A stretch of DNA of 64,000 nucleotides from NCBI GenBank assembly GCA_027605045.1, contig JAQFWX010000055.1:62001-126000 (forward strand), given 5' to 3'. Source of the DNA: Phallus indusiatus. Lineage: Eukaryota; Basidiomycota; Agaricomycetes; Phallales; Phallaceae. The position numbers were made by a program, and so were the translations under genes. Positions 37,016 through 47,940 of this stretch are shown in pieces (the stretch's first letter is position 1; each line of letters opens with the position of its first letter). Below the pieces are notes generated by a model. It saw nothing but the letters and a program-made list of their open reading frames with translations, did not search any database and had not been told where the DNA came from.

Positions 37016-38152
37016 ATGTCTTCGAACTTCAACAAAGTCAACGGCGTCATCTCTTCCACTCCATCTCGAGGCAAAAATTCCGCGTCGACCAGTAACAACT
37101 CCTTCAACCCGTTTGATTGGGATACGCCAGAATGCGGGGTGCACACAGCGGAGCGTCGAAAAGCGCACCACGCCGCCAAGGTCGATGAGACCGCCGCCGC
37201 CACCGCCACAGCAGCAGCAGCATCCGACTCGGAGAAATCCGAGACCAGCTCTGAGTCTAACAGCGATGGGACTCACGATTCTTCGTCTTCGTCTTCGTCT
37301 TCGGACTTGGAACCCGCCGTCGAAAAAGAGCAGCAAAAGACCAAAAAACACAAAAAGAAGAAGAGTTCAAAGACCAAACGGCGCAAAGATTTCGCGAGCA
37401 GTGGTATTACGGGTCCGTTGAAAGTCCCGACACCTTTGATATACGATGGGACCGCGGATCATTATGTGTTTGAGCAGTGGGCGTTCACGGTCAAGATTTG
37501 GAAGCGGATGAACGGGCTTGACGATGAATGGGCCGTTTTGCTTCTGTATTCCTATATCACGGGCAGAGCAATGGCGTTTTTCATGAGCTACGTAGCACCA
37601 AACCCCAAAAAATGGAAGTTAGACGCGGTTTTCAAAGGGATTTTCGACTACTGTTTCCCGCTCGATTTCGAATCGCGTTTAAAGAAAGCGTTGATGAATT
37701 CTAAACAAGGAACGAAACGGTTTAAATTTTTCGCGCATGAGGTTCAGAGTGTGGCGGAGAGATATGGGGTTATGATGTCGTGGGATGTGAACAAGGCGTT
37801 GTGGGATGGTGCGGCGCCGTATGTGCGTAACGGGTGGATTGAGGCCGGATGTAGGCGCGAGAGTACACCGGTGGAGATTTTGGTGGATGTGGCGTCTCGG
37901 TATGAGACTGCTGAAACTCTTACGCGTGTTGAGCAGGAAGGTGTTCGTTTTGTTTCTCCTAATCGTGGAGATTGGGATCCGGATCAGCCTGCGACACGGA
38001 GTCGGGATAAACATGATCATGATGGAGCTGGAAGGTCTCAGCCTGAGACTGGTGGTGGTGGAAGCAGAACAAGTGACTGGGAATGGGATACACCCCGTAG
38101 AAAACCTAGGAAAGAAAAGCATTCTCGCTATGAGCTGGAGATTCGGATTTAG
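37016..38152 (+). CDS. retrotransposon gag-like protein, solitary
   Basis: A single-exon ORF of 378 aa. Residues 1-130 are Ser/Lys-rich and disordered, with a Ser run and a Lys-rich block. Residues 135-300 match the Ty3/gypsy-type gag (capsid) pattern common in Agaricomycetes: YDGTADHYVFEQW, then a GRAMAFF helix, then FDYCFPLDFESRL and QGTKRFKFF. The tail lacks a CCHC zinc knuckle. No protease, reverse transcriptase or integrase frame follows, and I see no flanking direct repeats. It may be a captured (domesticated) gag gene or the start of a truncated element; the intact frame favours the first. Confidence 0.75.
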   Translation: MSSNFNKVNGVISSTPSRGKNSASTSNNSFNPFDWDTPECGVHTAERRKAHHAAKVDETAAATATAAAASDSEKSETSSESNSDGTHDSSSSSSSSDLEPAVEKEQQKTKKHKKKKSSKTKRRKDFASSGITGPLKVPTPLIYDGTADHYVFEQWAFTVKIWKRMNGLDDEWAVLLLYSYITGRAMAFFMSYVAPNPKKWKLDAVFKGIFDYCFPLDFESRLKKALMNSKQGTKRFKFFAHEVQSVAERYGVMMSWDVNKALWDGAAPYVRNGWIEAGCRRESTPVEILVDVASRYETAETLTRVEQEGVRFVSPNRGDWDPDQPATRSRDKHDHDGAGRSQPETGGGGSRTSDWEWDTPRRKPRKEKHSRYELEIRI

Positions 38153-38668
38153 CTCAAATGTTGTGTTGTGATCTTCTTGTAAACAGTCGATACTTTGTGC
38201 ATACTAGTATATGTTCGTCGTTCATATCTCATTTGCGTAGAACTACATATAAACGTGTCGTGAATCCCTTCAATTATCCATATTCATGATGTACTTACTT
38301 CAGAGGGGGTCTATAAAAAAGGATCCCGCAACCTTATATCAGCTCTGGCACATTTGATATGACCGCGTCATGGTATTGACCAATCCTAAGCAAGATAATG
38401 TTTTTCGGCTATCAGATTGGATTCTGCGAGGCACAAAAGGGAACAAACGCTGGCACAGGTTATTAAAGGAGAAATCAATTAATCAAGGGGCGCGTAGGTA
38501 TGTAAGTGATACATATATGTAATGAAATCGATCCGTGTCTGCGCTTGTCGTGTGTATCGTGCTAACTATGTATGTATGTAATGGCCTTCTACGCATTCGG
38601 GTCTGTATCACATCGTCACGTCGTGGGTTTTGTGAAATATAATGACTGGGACACTGATACGTTTGTTT
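38153..38668. other. intergenic, no gene seen
   Basis: AT-rich sequence after the gag-like stop. No pol-like frame and no repeat of the upstream flank was found. Confidence 0.4.
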
Positions 38669-39184
38669 TTAACAGATGAACGGGGATTTCATTAATCTGA
38701 GAATGATAGCGTAAGAATTCGTGCAGCTTTGAGTAAGATCTAAAACAGTCGGAGTGTTCGCACCTCCGCGTTTGGCAATGCTTGTCAGCTGCCAAAAGGA
38801 CAAGCCTCGGAGGAATTGACGTAATTTTTTCTCTAAGAGGTCGGGTATCGAGAGGAACCGTTTTTGCTGGTGGGATACCGGATGCCGGAACAAATAGGAC
38901 ATCGGAGCCTGTAGAGAGAAAAAGGAAGGTAAAAAAGGAAAAATTACAGCTGTAGATTATCATATTATTGTGGACAATAGCTTGCGATGGTTCATTCGGT
39001 TTCATTCGCTGGACGTTTGGCGTTTTCCATACTTATCAGAATTTGAGAATCCATTCTCATATTACTTTCCTTTCCCCCCCTTATTTAATAGTACGTCGAC
39101 GGCGGATGATGATTGGTGGAAGCATTGTTGGCGGCTTCCCAGTCGGATTTGTTTTTCTGGGGGCCAATAGGGGTCAATAGCCAT
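38669..39184 (-). CDS. possible two-exon gene, 109 aa
   Basis: ATG at 39184 follows a pyrimidine-rich stretch. Exon 39184-39095 joins with donor GTACTA to exon 38908-38669, whose acceptor is a strong TTTTCTCTCTACAG, and the frame ends in TAA. The second exon is basic and Leu-rich and reads better than the overlapping frame that starts upstream. The intron of 186 nt is long for this genome, so an exon may be missing. I do not recognise the product. Confidence 0.28.
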
Positions 39185-40071
39185 GAGAGGGAGAGAAAGA
39201 GGGAAGTATGTGACTATAATTGAAAAAGGGAATTGTGCGTGAGATGGCGCTGAGATTTGTGATTTGTGTGATTTCGTCAGTGGGCGGATTCGAAGTCGGG
39301 ATTCAGATTGGGATTGAATGGGAAGAGGATTTTCATACTAAAAAATTTTCTGTTTTCGCACGTCGCACGAGACAAAGAAATGCACGGGAATTTTGTAGCT
39401 CCAGAAAAAAAAGCGATGACGAGTTTGACAGTGTTGCAAGAACGGCACCCCCGATTCGAAGCTAAAGTGCGTTCTTCTAAAAAGCTAATTCAAAGAATAA
39501 TTGGGTCTTTTCTTTTCTAGTGTTAAACGTTAGTTGAACTAGTCTTGTGATCTTTTTCATGACGAACATCAAGAAGGATGCGCCGTGGCTCCTCAAAGAA
39601 GGTATGTAGTGTGTCCTATCCTGAACTCCTCCGTGCCGCGGTGAAGCGAGCGCCAAACTGTCACTGATCCATCCCATTAAATAAGCAACTGCTTTATAGT
39701 TTTACGCCGGCCGGAGGAGCGAGGAACAGTCCACAAGTGTACACACAGGAATATAAGGAAATAAGGAATATCGACGTCGACGGTCAAGTGGTGCACGTGC
39801 CGGGTCAAGGGACGAGCGTCTGCTGACGAGCATGAGTGAAGTGTACAGAGTTGTCTACTACTACTATTCATTCAGACGTTGACACGAATCTTTTGTCTAT
39901 CACTACTACTTTGTTTCCCTCCCAGTCTGGGCTGTTCGCTACTCCTTGTAGTCACTTGTTCTCCTCTCTTCTCCTTTGTCTCCGTCAGTGTATATCACCT
40001 GTGCATGTGAGCTGTCTTCTTTACATCAGGGAAACGTTGTCCTCAAGGTTTATATCAACTAGTTTTTCTCC
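39185..40071. other. intergenic, promoter and leader of the next gene
   Basis: Short open frames on both strands lack coding character. The last 100 bases before 40072 are T/C-rich, as in the leaders of other genes here. Confidence 0.4.
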
Positions 40072-41373
40072 ATGGAAGGCGTTGTAACTCTCATCGAAAC
40101 TTCTTCCCACTTTTCAATGTCCTCCGTCGACAGTCGCGCTCACCTGAGCAAGTCTCATGCAACAACAACAGCATCATCAACAACAACCACAACGTCGACG
40201 ACGGCAATAACGACAGCAACAACATTGTCGACACGGAAAAGAAAGCCTATCGTCACCTTCCAATCGCCAGATAGCGGTGTACTCGACATGGCTCTCCTAA
40301 TTCGCAATACCGCATTAGAATTCGAAGCCGCCGCTGCTCTGGCAGCTGCTTCGCGGAGTAATAATCGTCATAATAATAATAATAACCACAACCACAACCA
40401 CAATCATACCAGTCGAGTACCTGGTTCATCTACATCATCAGCTTCATCATCCTCGACTTCATCACCCCTTCATACCACTACCACACTATCGTATGCACCT
40501 ACTTCCGCGTCGTCCGGCACCAGCACTACCAGCACCAACGGCGTCTATACACCCCGCCAGCTCATACCGTCACTCCCACCACTCCCCCCATCCTCGTCAT
40601 TCCGTCCGATCACTCTTATCCCCAGAGCACCTCACCCGCTCTACCATCCCTTATCTCACCAACAACACACCTCCTCCTCCTCCAACCACACCGGTCTCAA
40701 ATCCAAGAATAACGAGGGCAAACATGGTGATTCCAGTTCCATAACGGCGCGATCTCCAGATACAGGCGGTGGGGGCGGCGGACGACGAAGCTCATCGCGG
40801 ACGCGTCGGCCGGCTCCTAAAATGCGTGAGACGGAACGAGAAAGTGGGCCGGAGAATTCTCTGAAAGATATTCCGGAGGCGGCGGGCGATCATCATCCGC
40901 ATCATCAAAACAACAAATCGGCAACTCCCGCTAAACGTAGGCGAGGCGGCGTGGGTAACAACAGTACTACCAACAGTGGAGGAAAACGAAGAAGAGGAGG
41001 TGCGGGGGCTGGAGGAGGAGGAGGAGGTGGTGGTGGTGGTGGTGGTGAGGCGGATGGAGACAGTGCGTATCCGGCGACTACGAAACGGTCTAGAAAACAA
41101 CCTCAGCGAGATAAGAACGAGATGATGGACGTGGATGGGGATGTGCCTTCTCAGAATAATAATAATAATAATAATAACGACACTAGTCCACCCTCGGGAT
41201 ATTCGACGCGAGCGAGAAGACCGAGAACGGCTGCTCCTACTGTAATGAAAGATGATTCTGGATCTGAAGGTGGTACTGCATCCGTAGCGCGAACTACACC
41301 CGTGAATGGGAATGGGAATGGTGGTGGTAATGGAGCTGTTGATGAGTTTTGGGTTCCTACTAAGGCTTCTTGA
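40072..41373 (+). CDS. low-complexity nuclear-type protein, 433 aa
   Basis: A single exon with homopolymer runs: Thr/Ser (25-50), Asn/His (100-115), Ser/Thr (118-155), Pro/Ser (165-185), Gly (two runs) and Asn (near 365). Between these are short basic clusters (KRKP, KRRR twice, KRSRK) that look like nuclear localisation signals, and SRTRRPAPK and STRARRPRT, which are AT-hook-like or RNA-binding patches. It has no globular domain that I recognise; a chromatin or transcription role is inference. A decayed copy of the 3' half and downstream flank lies at 50400-51290. Confidence 0.75.
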   Translation: MEGVVTLIETSSHFSMSSVDSRAHLSKSHATTTASSTTTTTSTTAITTATTLSTRKRKPIVTFQSPDSGVLDMALLIRNTALEFEAAAALAAASRSNNRHNNNNNHNHNHNHTSRVPGSSTSSASSSSTSSPLHTTTTLSYAPTSASSGTSTTSTNGVYTPRQLIPSLPPLPPSSSFRPITLIPRAPHPLYHPLSHQQHTSSSSNHTGLKSKNNEGKHGDSSSITARSPDTGGGGGGRRSSSRTRRPAPKMRETERESGPENSLKDIPEAAGDHHPHHQNNKSATPAKRRRGGVGNNSTTNSGGKRRRGGAGAGGGGGGGGGGGGEADGDSAYPATTKRSRKQPQRDKNEMMDVDGDVPSQNNNNNNNNDTSPPSGYSTRARRPRTAAPTVMKDDSGSEGGTASVARTTPVNGNGNGGGNGAVDEFWVPTKAS

Positions 41374-41959
41374 AATCATTTCGTTGTTGTTGTTTTTTTG
41401 TGTACTTGTTGTACCGAGTTGTGTTATTTTTTGTTTAGGTTTAGGTTTTTTTTTTGAAGAATAATTTGTATGCTTATACGATATCTATAGATGATATACT
41501 TATATATATATCAGTATGTATGCTGGTTGATTAGTACCTTTGGCACGCGCGCGCTGCATGTCAGTCCTGCAGGCATAGCGCGCAGGTTCGTGCACCCACA
41601 TTTATTCATTCATTCCTTCTCGGACACACGGCACTATGTAAATCCGGGGAAGTCAGGGGAAAGATGTTTAATTCACATATAAGGCGCCTTGACGTTTAAT
41701 TCTAGATTCAGACTCGGAGGGTAAATCTCGATGTTATGTAGACAATTCACTTGTTTACAATTGATAGCGCGGATTCTACTTCTAGTACGAAAATTTTGAC
41801 GATCGCATTCTAATTAAATAATGCGGCACAATTAATTCGTTCCATACTGAAGGACTTGCATTACTAAATCACTTATTAAGCAAATAGATATTAGTATACA
41901 TACAACTTTATTTTATGAGTGGTGAAAGACTAGTCTAAAATGATTTAATAAATTATGGA
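41374..41959. other. 3' flank of the low-complexity gene
   Basis: The first 320 bases are also present, diverged, at 51015-51290. No gene is seen. Confidence 0.5.
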
Positions 41960-42330
41960 GAAATTTACTGAGCATAATTCAAATTTCTGCATTCCGTCGT
42001 GGTCAACAACAACTATTCGCTCGCAATTTAAGGACTCGGAACGGTCCGCGAAGTCTCTGCGGTAACGGACAAAGCACCATCCTGCCAAGGCAACCATCGC
42101 CCTGTACCATCTCGTTCAGACTCAGGCAAACTCTGCAAAAACCTCTCTCGCACAATCTCCATCCATTTTCGTGCTTATCTCTGTTCAACCGCTCCATCAG
42201 GCCCGATACCTATCTAAATTCCGAGAATTTAAACAATTCCCAAGCTTTGTCACCACTTTTGCGAACGATCTTCAGACTTTGCATTGCTTTATTCGCCGCT
42301 ATCTCCGACTCCGAGAACGAGAACGAGAAA
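41960..42330 (-). pseudogene. AIM9/APH-like fragment 1 (C-terminal part)
   Basis: The minus strand matches the end of exon 5 of the intact paralogues (SLPESER, WQDGALSVTAETS) and upstream residues, with frameshifts and stops. The break at about 42330 abuts repeat A. Confidence 0.75.
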
Positions 42331-42340
42331 TACATAAAAG

Positions 42341-42790
42341 AATACATGACAGTAACAAACTTGTGACCCGACTTTCAAATTCAACCACCATCTCTACAAC
42401 AGCACAAACAAGTTTCCCGAACACCAACATAAATCCGCACCACAAAACACGCTCCTTTAGCACACACGTACATTGATCGGCGTATTGCCTCTAACCTCTA
42501 CGGAAAATCGCAATACCATAATGATCCGTGAGGTTCAATCAATCAATCAGTCATGCTTCTACTAAACCTTTTTTTAGCAAACGGCACCAAAAGTTTTTTC
42601 AAGGCTCTGAAGTGCGATTACTTCCAAGAAGTCGATGAAAGTATTCAGCAATCGACCCGGCTTGCTCATATGTATTTGAAACCCGGACATCAGAATACAC
42701 ACGGACGAGGTTCTTAGAAACAAGACCGCCAACATTGTGTTCAAACGAAATAAAGGAACCAAAGTTCCATGCCTACAAAAATTTACGCCT
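42341..42790. repeat. repeat A, copy 1
   Basis: About 450 bases starting AATACATGACAGTAACAAAC, closely matching 47941-48400. Near its end the plus strand encodes KTANIVFKRN, also seen in the other copies, so the repeat carries a piece of an old coding region that I cannot identify. Confidence 0.75.
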
Positions 42791-43464
42791 ACATAAAAGA
42801 TCGTAACGTTGAATATCGAGAAGACCCCCGCACATTGTGTCGCATTATTACTCCATTAACACTCAGGTTAGACCTTCAATTTGGCCTTAATTTCAAGCTT
42901 GACTCCGTTCCAATCGTGTTTGTCTTCTTCATGATACGACATAGGTTTTATCAGAGGATTTGTTATATTGACCACAAGCCCTTTAGATCCTACATGCCTT
43001 CGCATTTATTGGTGTCGGGAAAACAACGGGCCTAAGAGAATAATTAGTAAAATAATAGTATAGCTTTAGTAAATACCAAGTAAAATATTATAAATTCCGG
43101 TAGTTAGTTTTCTCCTATTTCATAATTATATTTACTATAAAAACTGTATTTTTTTCGAGTACTAAATACAAGTTCTATGCATCTAATTATACTGCACGTT
43201 GCGACAGCATTAATGCATGCTCACTATCACCTGACACCGGTCAAGCACCGAACTTCAACTTCGGCCTAAGCAGATCGTGGTATGTATATAAAACGTTTCC
43301 CCAACCTCAGCTCTGCACCAATTTGAATCTCGGATGGCCATTGGTGAGAATTGTTCAAGTTCAATTTAGTAGTATGGAGATGGGTAAGGTAATGGGTGTC
43401 AGCTCCATGAAATGTTGTTCTCTATTACGCTTTGTCTCTACCCGCTGGCACCATGCGGTCCACC
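42791..43464. other. AT-rich spacer with a TATA-like word
   Basis: No gene seen. TATATAAA near 43286-43293 could be a promoter element of the repeat unit. Confidence 0.35.
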
Positions 43465-44585
43465 TTGTGTTGTTGAATCTACCTTACATTTCCCTACGTT
43501 CCAACAACTTCAACCTGAGAAATCCCCCGAATAAGCCCATCATACCCGCTGAGGAATCGGGGTGTTCCTACTTCCCGCCCCGCTCCAACCGCGGCGGCCT
43601 CACACCCTATTAACAGCGTTAACGTCCTCCTCCATCCCACGTTAGCCAGATCTGTACATTACATGAGGTACCCTTGTCATCGCCTTAACCCCAATCACCT
43701 CCCGCTAGCTATCCGATGGAGACCTCGTTTCGACGTCCGGCAATTATAGCTCCGTTAACGACTCGGATGTCGTGATCTTGAAATAGTACTCTTCCACCAG
43801 ATCTTTTAAAAGCTTTCTCCTAAATTGTGGTAATCGTCTCCTTTGCATGTCCCCTGAAGAACTTCCGAACTTCCGAACTTCCGAAAGAATGTGAGAGGGA
43901 CTTCATGGATCCCTGAAAAACTCTCAGCACTGGATGCCTCAGGCTTCAGTTAAACTCACCTGGCATGATTTGATCAACTAATATGTGAAGTGTGGTGGTG
44001 GTTTGTGTCTGTTTGTCTGTCTCAGAAGTCAGGATCACTATTAGGAAAACATGATAGTAATTGTGTTGGTGCGCACTGTTAAGGTGTGGTGGTGTGAGCT
44101 GTTGAGGATTATCATAGAGAGTAACAAATCTGTAACGCGTTTTCCTATGTTTTTTTGGTTCGCTCTGTCCGACCAACTTCATGTTCTTCCCTTAAACTCG
44201 CAGTACATATATCTATATTTCTCATGTAACGAAGAATTACCAATATCCTTTTCCAGTTTCAATCATTTTTTTTTTTTTCGAAGGAGTATAAATATGGCGG
44301 TAAACCAAGTATCATGTTCATATAACTTAATGACATATTTGGACGATTATCGACGACATGTTCGAGTGCTTATCGCCTACAACACCTAGAAAATGTTTAC
44401 GACGATGAATAAAAACGCATATATCCATCCATTCCATGTGAGACAGGGGTTAGATCGTCACTAAACAAGATCGCTTGCCCTCTGGGACAAAGGACCCCAT
44501 TAGCAGACAATCAGTGGAATGTTTATTGTTGAAAGCTATTTAAGACCTTCAAGTTAACTCGATGATGGGTCGAATATATGTAAAC
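43465..44585. repeat. repeat B, copy A
   Basis: About 1.1 kb shared with 45355-46335 and 48765-49880. It includes the mini-gene region, TATAAATA near 44286, and a conserved distal segment ending near GACCTTCAAGTTAACT. Confidence 0.8.
43704..43966 (-). pseudogene. mini-gene of repeat B, copy A (broken)
   Basis: Same start (ATG CCA G), donor GTGAGT and acceptor TTTTTCAG as the intact copies. The second exon is disrupted: the word GGAAGTTC is present three times in tandem, shifting the frame, and a codon for Gln is replaced by TAG. See the copies at 45398-45639 and 49004-49245. Confidence 0.65.
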
Positions 44586-44589
44586 CAAG

Positions 44590-45050
44590 TAAGTATTCCC
44601 TGATAACGCAATATTAAGTGTTTATCTGAGTACTTTTCAAGAATTGACTTGCAGTCGATGTTGTGTTCTGCAAGTCCATTGCGCGGTCAACGGAGGGACC
44701 GATACAATAAAGCTCATCTCCGGGAAATCCAGACAATTTGATGGAACAAACGTCATGGGGAATATTGTGATAGAGACTTCAAAATACGTGTCTATCATCT
44801 GAATTTCCATTTCAGCTATTTCCCGTATAATTTGGATGATTTCATCTGATCTAAGGTCGTCCCAGGCGTCACTGAGAAACTGCCTTTTAGCTTTTGCACA
44901 ATAATAAACTCAGACTTGGCATGAGGGTTTTCAGAAAGAGAAGACCAAGCCAAGACTTCTGGGAGGAAGAGTTCGACCAAAATCTTCTTGGAATACAATG
45001 TTTCTCCATCACTGTTTATTGAGACCATAACGTACAAACTACATCTTCGA
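44590..45050 (-). pseudogene. AIM9/APH-like fragment 2 (exon 4 and start of exon 5)
   Basis: The minus strand matches most of exon 4 of the intact paralogues (GPSV, SEFIIVQKLKG, VLAWSSLSE) and the intron 4 acceptor, with deletions and frameshifts. On the minus strand it lies upstream of repeat unit copy A and fragment 1, as if the repeat had been inserted into one AIM9-like gene. Confidence 0.75.
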
Positions 45051-45199
45051 AAATTCCATAATGATAAACCAACTAAGCGCGTAGAATTGAAACTGAAACT
45101 GAAATGTGGTATAAGCTAAACGAGAGAAAGCACGCTAGGGAGCACCATGAGCATAAAAGCAACGCAAAAATTAAACAACACAACCCACACATCGTTCGT

Positions 45200-45354
45200 C
45201 ATTTACTCTTCAAACAATTTCTCCCAATAGGATTTTATCGTTTCCGTTTTGCTTATATTCATAGTAAGGAGTTTTTCGGTAGGTGAAAATTTTCGGAGAC
45301 ACGGGACCTTAGTCTCTTGATTCCTCTTGAAAACGATATTGGCGGTTTGGTCCC
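45200..45354 (-). repeat. inverted fragment of repeat A
   Basis: The minus strand encodes RDQTANIVFKRNQETKVPCL, matching the conserved peptide region of repeat A in opposite orientation. It directly abuts repeat B copy B. Confidence 0.6.
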
Positions 45355-46335
45355 TATGAGGTACCCTTGTTATCGCCTTAACTCCATTCACCTCCCACTA
45401 GCTATCTGGGGACCTCGTTTCGACGTCTGGCGATATAGCGCCGTTGACGACTCGGATGTTCTCATCCTGAAATAATATTCTTCCACCAGCTCTTTTAAAA
45501 GCCTTCTCCTGTATTATTGTGATTGTCTCCTTTGCATGTCCCCTGAAGAACTTCTGAAAGAATGTGAACGGGACTTCATGGATCCCTGAAAAACTCTCAG
45601 CACTGAATGCCTCAAGCTTCAGTTAGACTCACCTGGCATTTATTGATCAACTAATAATGTGTGAAAATGTGATGTTGTGTGTTGGGTTTGTCTGTCTCAG
45701 AAGTCAGAATCACTATTAGGAAAACATGATGATAACTGTGTTGATGCGCACCGTCAAGATGTGGTAGTGTGGTTGAGGATTATCATAGAGAGTAACAATT
45801 TGTGTGTTGATGCGCACTGTTATGTGGTATTGTGAGACTGTCAGTTGTTGAGGAGAGAGTAGCAATCTGTAACTCGTTTCCCTGTGACCTTTTGGTTCGC
45901 TCTGTCCGACCAACTTCATGTTTTCCCCCTTAAAATCGCAGTACATATATCTATATTTCTCATGTAACGAAGAATTATCAATATCCTTTTTTTTCCAGTT
46001 TCAGTCATTTTTTTTCGAAAGAGTATAAATATGGTGGTAACAAGTATCGTGTTCATGTAATTTAATGGCATATTTGGACGATTATCGACAGCATGTTCGA
46101 GTACTTATCACCTACAACACCTAGAAAATGTTTATGACGATGAATAAAAACGCATATATCCATCCATATCATGGGAAACGGGGGTTAGATTATCACTAAA
46201 CAAGATTGCCCTCTGGGACGAAGGACCCCATTAGCAGACAATTGAAATGTTTAGTGCTGAAAGCTACTTAAGACCTTCAAATTAACTCGAACTTACCCAG
46301 TGTGCGGATTCAAAACCTGAAGAGGTTTGGTAGAG
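45355..46335. repeat. repeat B, copy B
   Basis: Lacks the first ~250 bases found in copies A and C. It ends next to the broken AIM9-like exon 5, where minus-strand codons for LQVLNPHTG followed by a GTAAGT donor mark the repeat side of the junction. Confidence 0.75.
45398..45639 (-). CDS. mini-gene of repeat B, copy B (64 aa, spliced)
   Basis: The minus-strand ATG at 45639 starts a 7-nt first exon (ATG CCA G), then a GTGAGT...TTTTTCAG intron of about 47 nt, then a second exon open to TAG at 45400-45398. The product is small and basic in the first half, has no signal peptide, and contains KAFKRAGGRILFQDENIRVV. It differs from copy C at about 10 codons by silent changes and 5 by replacement, which is what selection on a protein would give. 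The family is unknown; it may be the end of a larger element-encoded protein. Confidence 0.45.
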
Positions 46336-47560
46336 GCAGGAGAAATGAGAATATTGTGGCTGTCAAGATTCGGATGCCAGAGTTTTGGGTGGTCGAATTC
46401 TTCAACAGGAATTGAAGAGCGTGCAACAAGCGCATATTTTTCGACAAGTACCATTTTCGGCTTCTGAACGAAAGAGCGGGTTGTCCCGTCAATGAGGTTT
46501 GGCACATTTTTTAACCATGCAATTTCACAGTCAATGATAGATTGATTATAATCTGAAAAGTATTCCCCTGGAAATAGTATAATGATAAAAATCCATCTAC
46601 TTAGAAAAAAAATTTTAACGATCACGATCACGATCAACTCACAAGGACCTCTGTTAATGTTGAGTTCTGCATGTCCATTGCGCCAGAATCAACGGTCAAC
46701 GGACGGACCGAAACAATAAAGCTCGTCGCCGGGAAATCCAGACACTTTGATGGATCGAACACCATTGGGAAATATCCTTTGTGTAATAGAGACTTACTAT
46801 GCATTCAAGATACGTGTCTGTCATACGATGTTCGAGTTCAACTATAATATCTGTGACTTCATTGGCTTAAGGTCGTTGTCCCAACTTGAAGTTGAGCTTG
46901 AAGCGTCACCAAGAAGTTTGCCTTTTAATTTTTCCATAATAATAAACTCAGATTTTACAGGAATGCTTTCTGAATGAGAGGACCAAGCTAAGACGTTTGG
47001 AACGGGAAGTCGAGCAACTCCCGCATAAATTGCATTGTCGCTACTTCGCTGGCTGTGGTGTAATGAGCGGGACCCGCGAGAGGGTATGGAAGTTTTGCGA
47101 TAACTTCTTGCTCGTTGTCTAATTTAATTTCCAATAGTCTATTTGTGATTTCTAGAAAGATTATTCAGAACTCCGAGAAGATCTTTTTTTCTTTTGAGGA
47201 GTGAGCATAGGAGTAATACATACTGTAGATACTGAGTCGCCGCTACACGGTGCGCAGACTCAATACACGAGATAAACTGAAAGTGTGAAAAGATGATTTA
47301 ATTTGAACTAAGGTGAGGATTAAATACAAAACATCTGGGGACCGTAATGTAGTTAGGGACCATAATATGAGGACTAATGAGACATGAAAAGAGGACAGGA
47401 AAATGAGGACAGAAAATAAGGACAAGAAAGATGAGGACGATAGGACGATATCGGGCGCTAAATGACTCCGTGTAGGGAGCTACGCTCCCTTACAATACAT
47501 ACCATCGTGGGGCTTGGAAAAATGCACGCAGGATGATGCGTTAGTGACCTGAACACTAGA
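46336..47560 (-). pseudogene. AIM9/APH-like fragment 3 (exons 3-5, interrupted)
   Basis: The minus strand carries part of exon 3, nearly all of exon 4 and the start of exon 5, ending at HNILISP where repeat B begins. Frameshifts and deletions break it. The catalytic loop reads HPNLDSHNIL, again with Asn for the catalytic Asp. Intron 3 is split by the insertion at 47224-47494. Confidence 0.8.
47224..47494. mobile_element. solo-LTR-like insertion
   Basis: A 271-bp sequence starts TGTAG and ends TTACA and is flanked on both sides by ATACATAC (47216-47223 and 47495-47502). The interior has repeated GAGGAC words, and the right end forms a hairpin around GGGAGC/GCTCCC. TG...CA termini with a target duplication fit a solo long terminal repeat. 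The 8-bp duplication is longer than the usual 4-6, so part may be chance similarity. Confidence 0.6.
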
Positions 47561-47940
47561 ATTCACCCGTTAATGCTGAAATAAACTAGTACCTTTTAAT
47601 ATCATATTCCAGATTCCATTGAGTGCCCATGTCAGACATCAATGCATCAATGGCAACCAGAGACTTCCATTGATAGATGATTATCCAACCATTATTACAC
47701 ATTGTCAAGCTAAGCTGCGTGAATGCTTGAATAAATATTCAAAGTCTTATCGCCGCCAAAGCTAAGAGAGTCAAGAACACAATGAATCGGTTGGATTCAC
47801 CGACGAAGTTGATAGATTGATGGTCCACCACAAGGACTCAGGAGTTTGATACGAATAAGAGAATAAAAATGAGAAGTTTGCGCACAAGTGTTGGTTATAT
47901 TACATAAAGCTACCTCAGAATTACATATATAAACTGGCCG
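47561..47940. other. spacer, no gene seen
   Basis: Between AIM9-like fragment 3 and repeat A copy 2. Nothing recognisable. Confidence 0.4.

Noticed and set aside
36548..38600. Complete LTR retrotransposon around the gag-like ORF
   Set aside because: I found no direct repeats flanking the ORF and no pol frame.
40792..41379. 195-codon minus-strand frame rich in Ser, Arg and Ile
   Set aside because: It is the complement of the low-complexity gene and reflects its repeats.
43323..43613. 96-codon plus-strand frame at the start of repeat B
   Set aside because: The matching part of copy C does not keep the same frame, unlike the minus-strand mini-gene.
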